Assembly (NCBI RefSeq): GCF_029760955.1
Contig: NZ_CP121682.1
Span: 2,480,001 to 2,544,000, forward strand
DNA length: 64,000 nucleotides
Direction: 5' to 3'
From: Streptomyces cathayae
Lineage (GTDB): Bacteria; Actinomycetota; Actinomycetes; Streptomycetales; Streptomycetaceae
How positions within the stretch are numbered: the first letter of the stretch is position 1; each line of letters begins with the position of its first letter. Made by a program: the position numbers and the translations under genes. The notes under the pieces are model-generated. The model saw only the letters and a program-made list of their open reading frames with translations, made no database searches and was not told where the DNA came from. Positions 63,321-64,000 of this stretch are shown in pieces.

Positions 63321-64000
63321 ATGATCGAGGCAGTCGGCCTGACCAAGCGGTATGGCGACAAGACCGCTGTGTACAACCTTTCCTTCCAGGTGCGCCCCGG
63401 TGCCGTCACCGGCTTCCTCGGCCCCAACGGTTCGGGCAAGTCCACGACGATGCGGATGATCCTCGGCCTGGACAACCCCACCGCGGGCCACGTCACGATC
63501 GGCGGCTACCCCTACCGCAGGCTGCCCAACGCCGCCCGGCAGGTCGGCGCGCTGCTGGACGCCAAGGCCGTGCACGGCGGCCGGTCCGCCCGCAACCACC
63601 TGCTGAGCCTGGCCCAGCTGTCCGGCATCCCGGCCCGGCGGGTGGACGAGGTGCTCGGTGTGGTCGGGCTGCACGAGGTGGCCGGGCGGCGCTCCAAGGG
63701 CTTCTCCCTGGGCATGGGCCAGCGGCTCGGCATCGCCGCCGCGCTGCTCGGCGACCCCCAGGTGCTGCTGTTCGACGAGCCGGTCAACGGCCTCGACCCC
63801 GAGGGCATCCTCTGGGTGCGCACCCTGATGAAGTCGCTCGCCGCGGAGGGCCGTACGGTCTTCGTCTCGTCCCACCTGATGAGCGAGATGGCGCTGACCG
63901 CCGACCACCTCATCGTGATCGGCCGGGGACAGCTCCTGTCCGACATGAGCGTGAAGGACTTCATCTCGGCCAACTCCGCCGACTTCGCACGGGTGCGCAC
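63321..64000 (+). CDS. ABC-2 type transporter ATPase (3' end outside window)
   Basis: 226 codons visible, truncated by the window edge. Closely paralogous to 61270-62220: IEAVGLTKRYGDKTAVYNLS, Walker A FLGPNGSGKSTTM, LLDAKAVHGGRSARNHLLSL, signature FSLGMGQRLGIAAALL, Walker B VLLFDEPVNGLDPEG and FVSSHLMSEMALTADHL. Most of the core is identical or conservatively changed between the two, so they arose by tandem duplication. A permease is expected just past the window. ATG 63321 has CGGAG 4-8 bases upstream. Confidence 0.9.
   Translation, partial: MIEAVGLTKRYGDKTAVYNLSFQVRPGAVTGFLGPNGSGKSTTMRMILGLDNPTAGHVTIGGYPYRRLPNAARQVGALLDAKAVHGGRSARNHLLSLAQLSGIPARRVDEVLGVVGLHEVAGRRSKGFSLGMGQRLGIAAALLGDPQVLLFDEPVNGLDPEGILWVRTLMKSLAAEGRTVFVSSHLMSEMALTADHLIVIGRGQLLSDMSVKDFISANSADFARVR

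Overview
The window is high-GC DNA (visibly over 70 percent, third codon positions almost all G or C) with the gene set and order of a Streptomyces chromosome. Diagnostic markers are Scy and FilP (polar-growth coiled-coil proteins), a GlgE-type maltosyltransferase cluster, isobutyryl-CoA mutase, the pta-ackA-pyk-pfkA block and many leaderless promoters. It reads as core chromosome carrying two IS200/IS605-type tnpB insertions. Nothing suggests a large genomic island, and I saw no rRNA, tRNA or CRISPR array.

Layout. 1-23.1 kb is a glycogen / alpha-glucan region: glgX (5' end outside the window), a tnpB element beside a broken response-regulator gene, a heterodimeric ABC exporter, a secreted M4 metalloprotease, a DUF1990 protein, divergent glgP, a secreted subtilisin, then the operon glgE-treS-mak-glgB. 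Together these could turn trehalose and maltose into maltose-1-phosphate, extend and branch glucan, and degrade it by phosphorylase and debranching enzyme. 23.1-29.5 kb holds a HelD/HelR-like RNA polymerase-associated ATPase, a DctA dicarboxylate transporter, and a divergent CitA/CitB-type two-component system that probably controls dctA. 29.8-36.1 kb is the lower glycolysis / acetate overflow block: pfkA, divergent pta-ackA, then pyk.

36.1-48.4 kb carries a three-gene secreted/membrane set (proline/serine-rich secreted protein, DUF6114, DUF6230) with a 646-bp upstream region, a CnoX-like thioredoxin, a TetR regulator, icmA (identified by its Phe80/Gln198 specificity residues) with a long palindrome over its promoter, two DUF3817 paralogues, a small cysteine-rich secreted protein, two MarR regulators (the second matching AbsC), a thiamine-binding-type protein and three tandem AIM24 paralogues. 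48.4-53 kb is an OmpR-type two-component system whose sensor has a strongly acidic extracytoplasmic segment. It faces an acidic PepSY protein, and a second tnpB element sits between them. 53-55.9 kb holds meaB, a thiolase and methylmalonyl-CoA epimerase, which with icmA make a short branched-chain / methylmalonyl-CoA metabolism set. 55.9-61.2 kb is scy and filP. The window ends in ABC-2 type ATPase/permease genes, the last one cut by the window edge.

Most notable: a tnpB element whose tnpA is demonstrably dead while TnpB keeps its catalytic and zinc residues; an extra right-end-type hairpin beside the second tnpB; an ABC heterodimer in which both degenerate motifs fall in the same composite ATP site; at least eight likely leaderless genes; a repeat family starting GGGCCTGTCCGGCGG that abuts stop codons; and several unassigned palindromic operators (glgE, icmA, helD-like gene, DUF6230 upstream region). 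Gene identities rest on motif recognition from memory; no database search was run.
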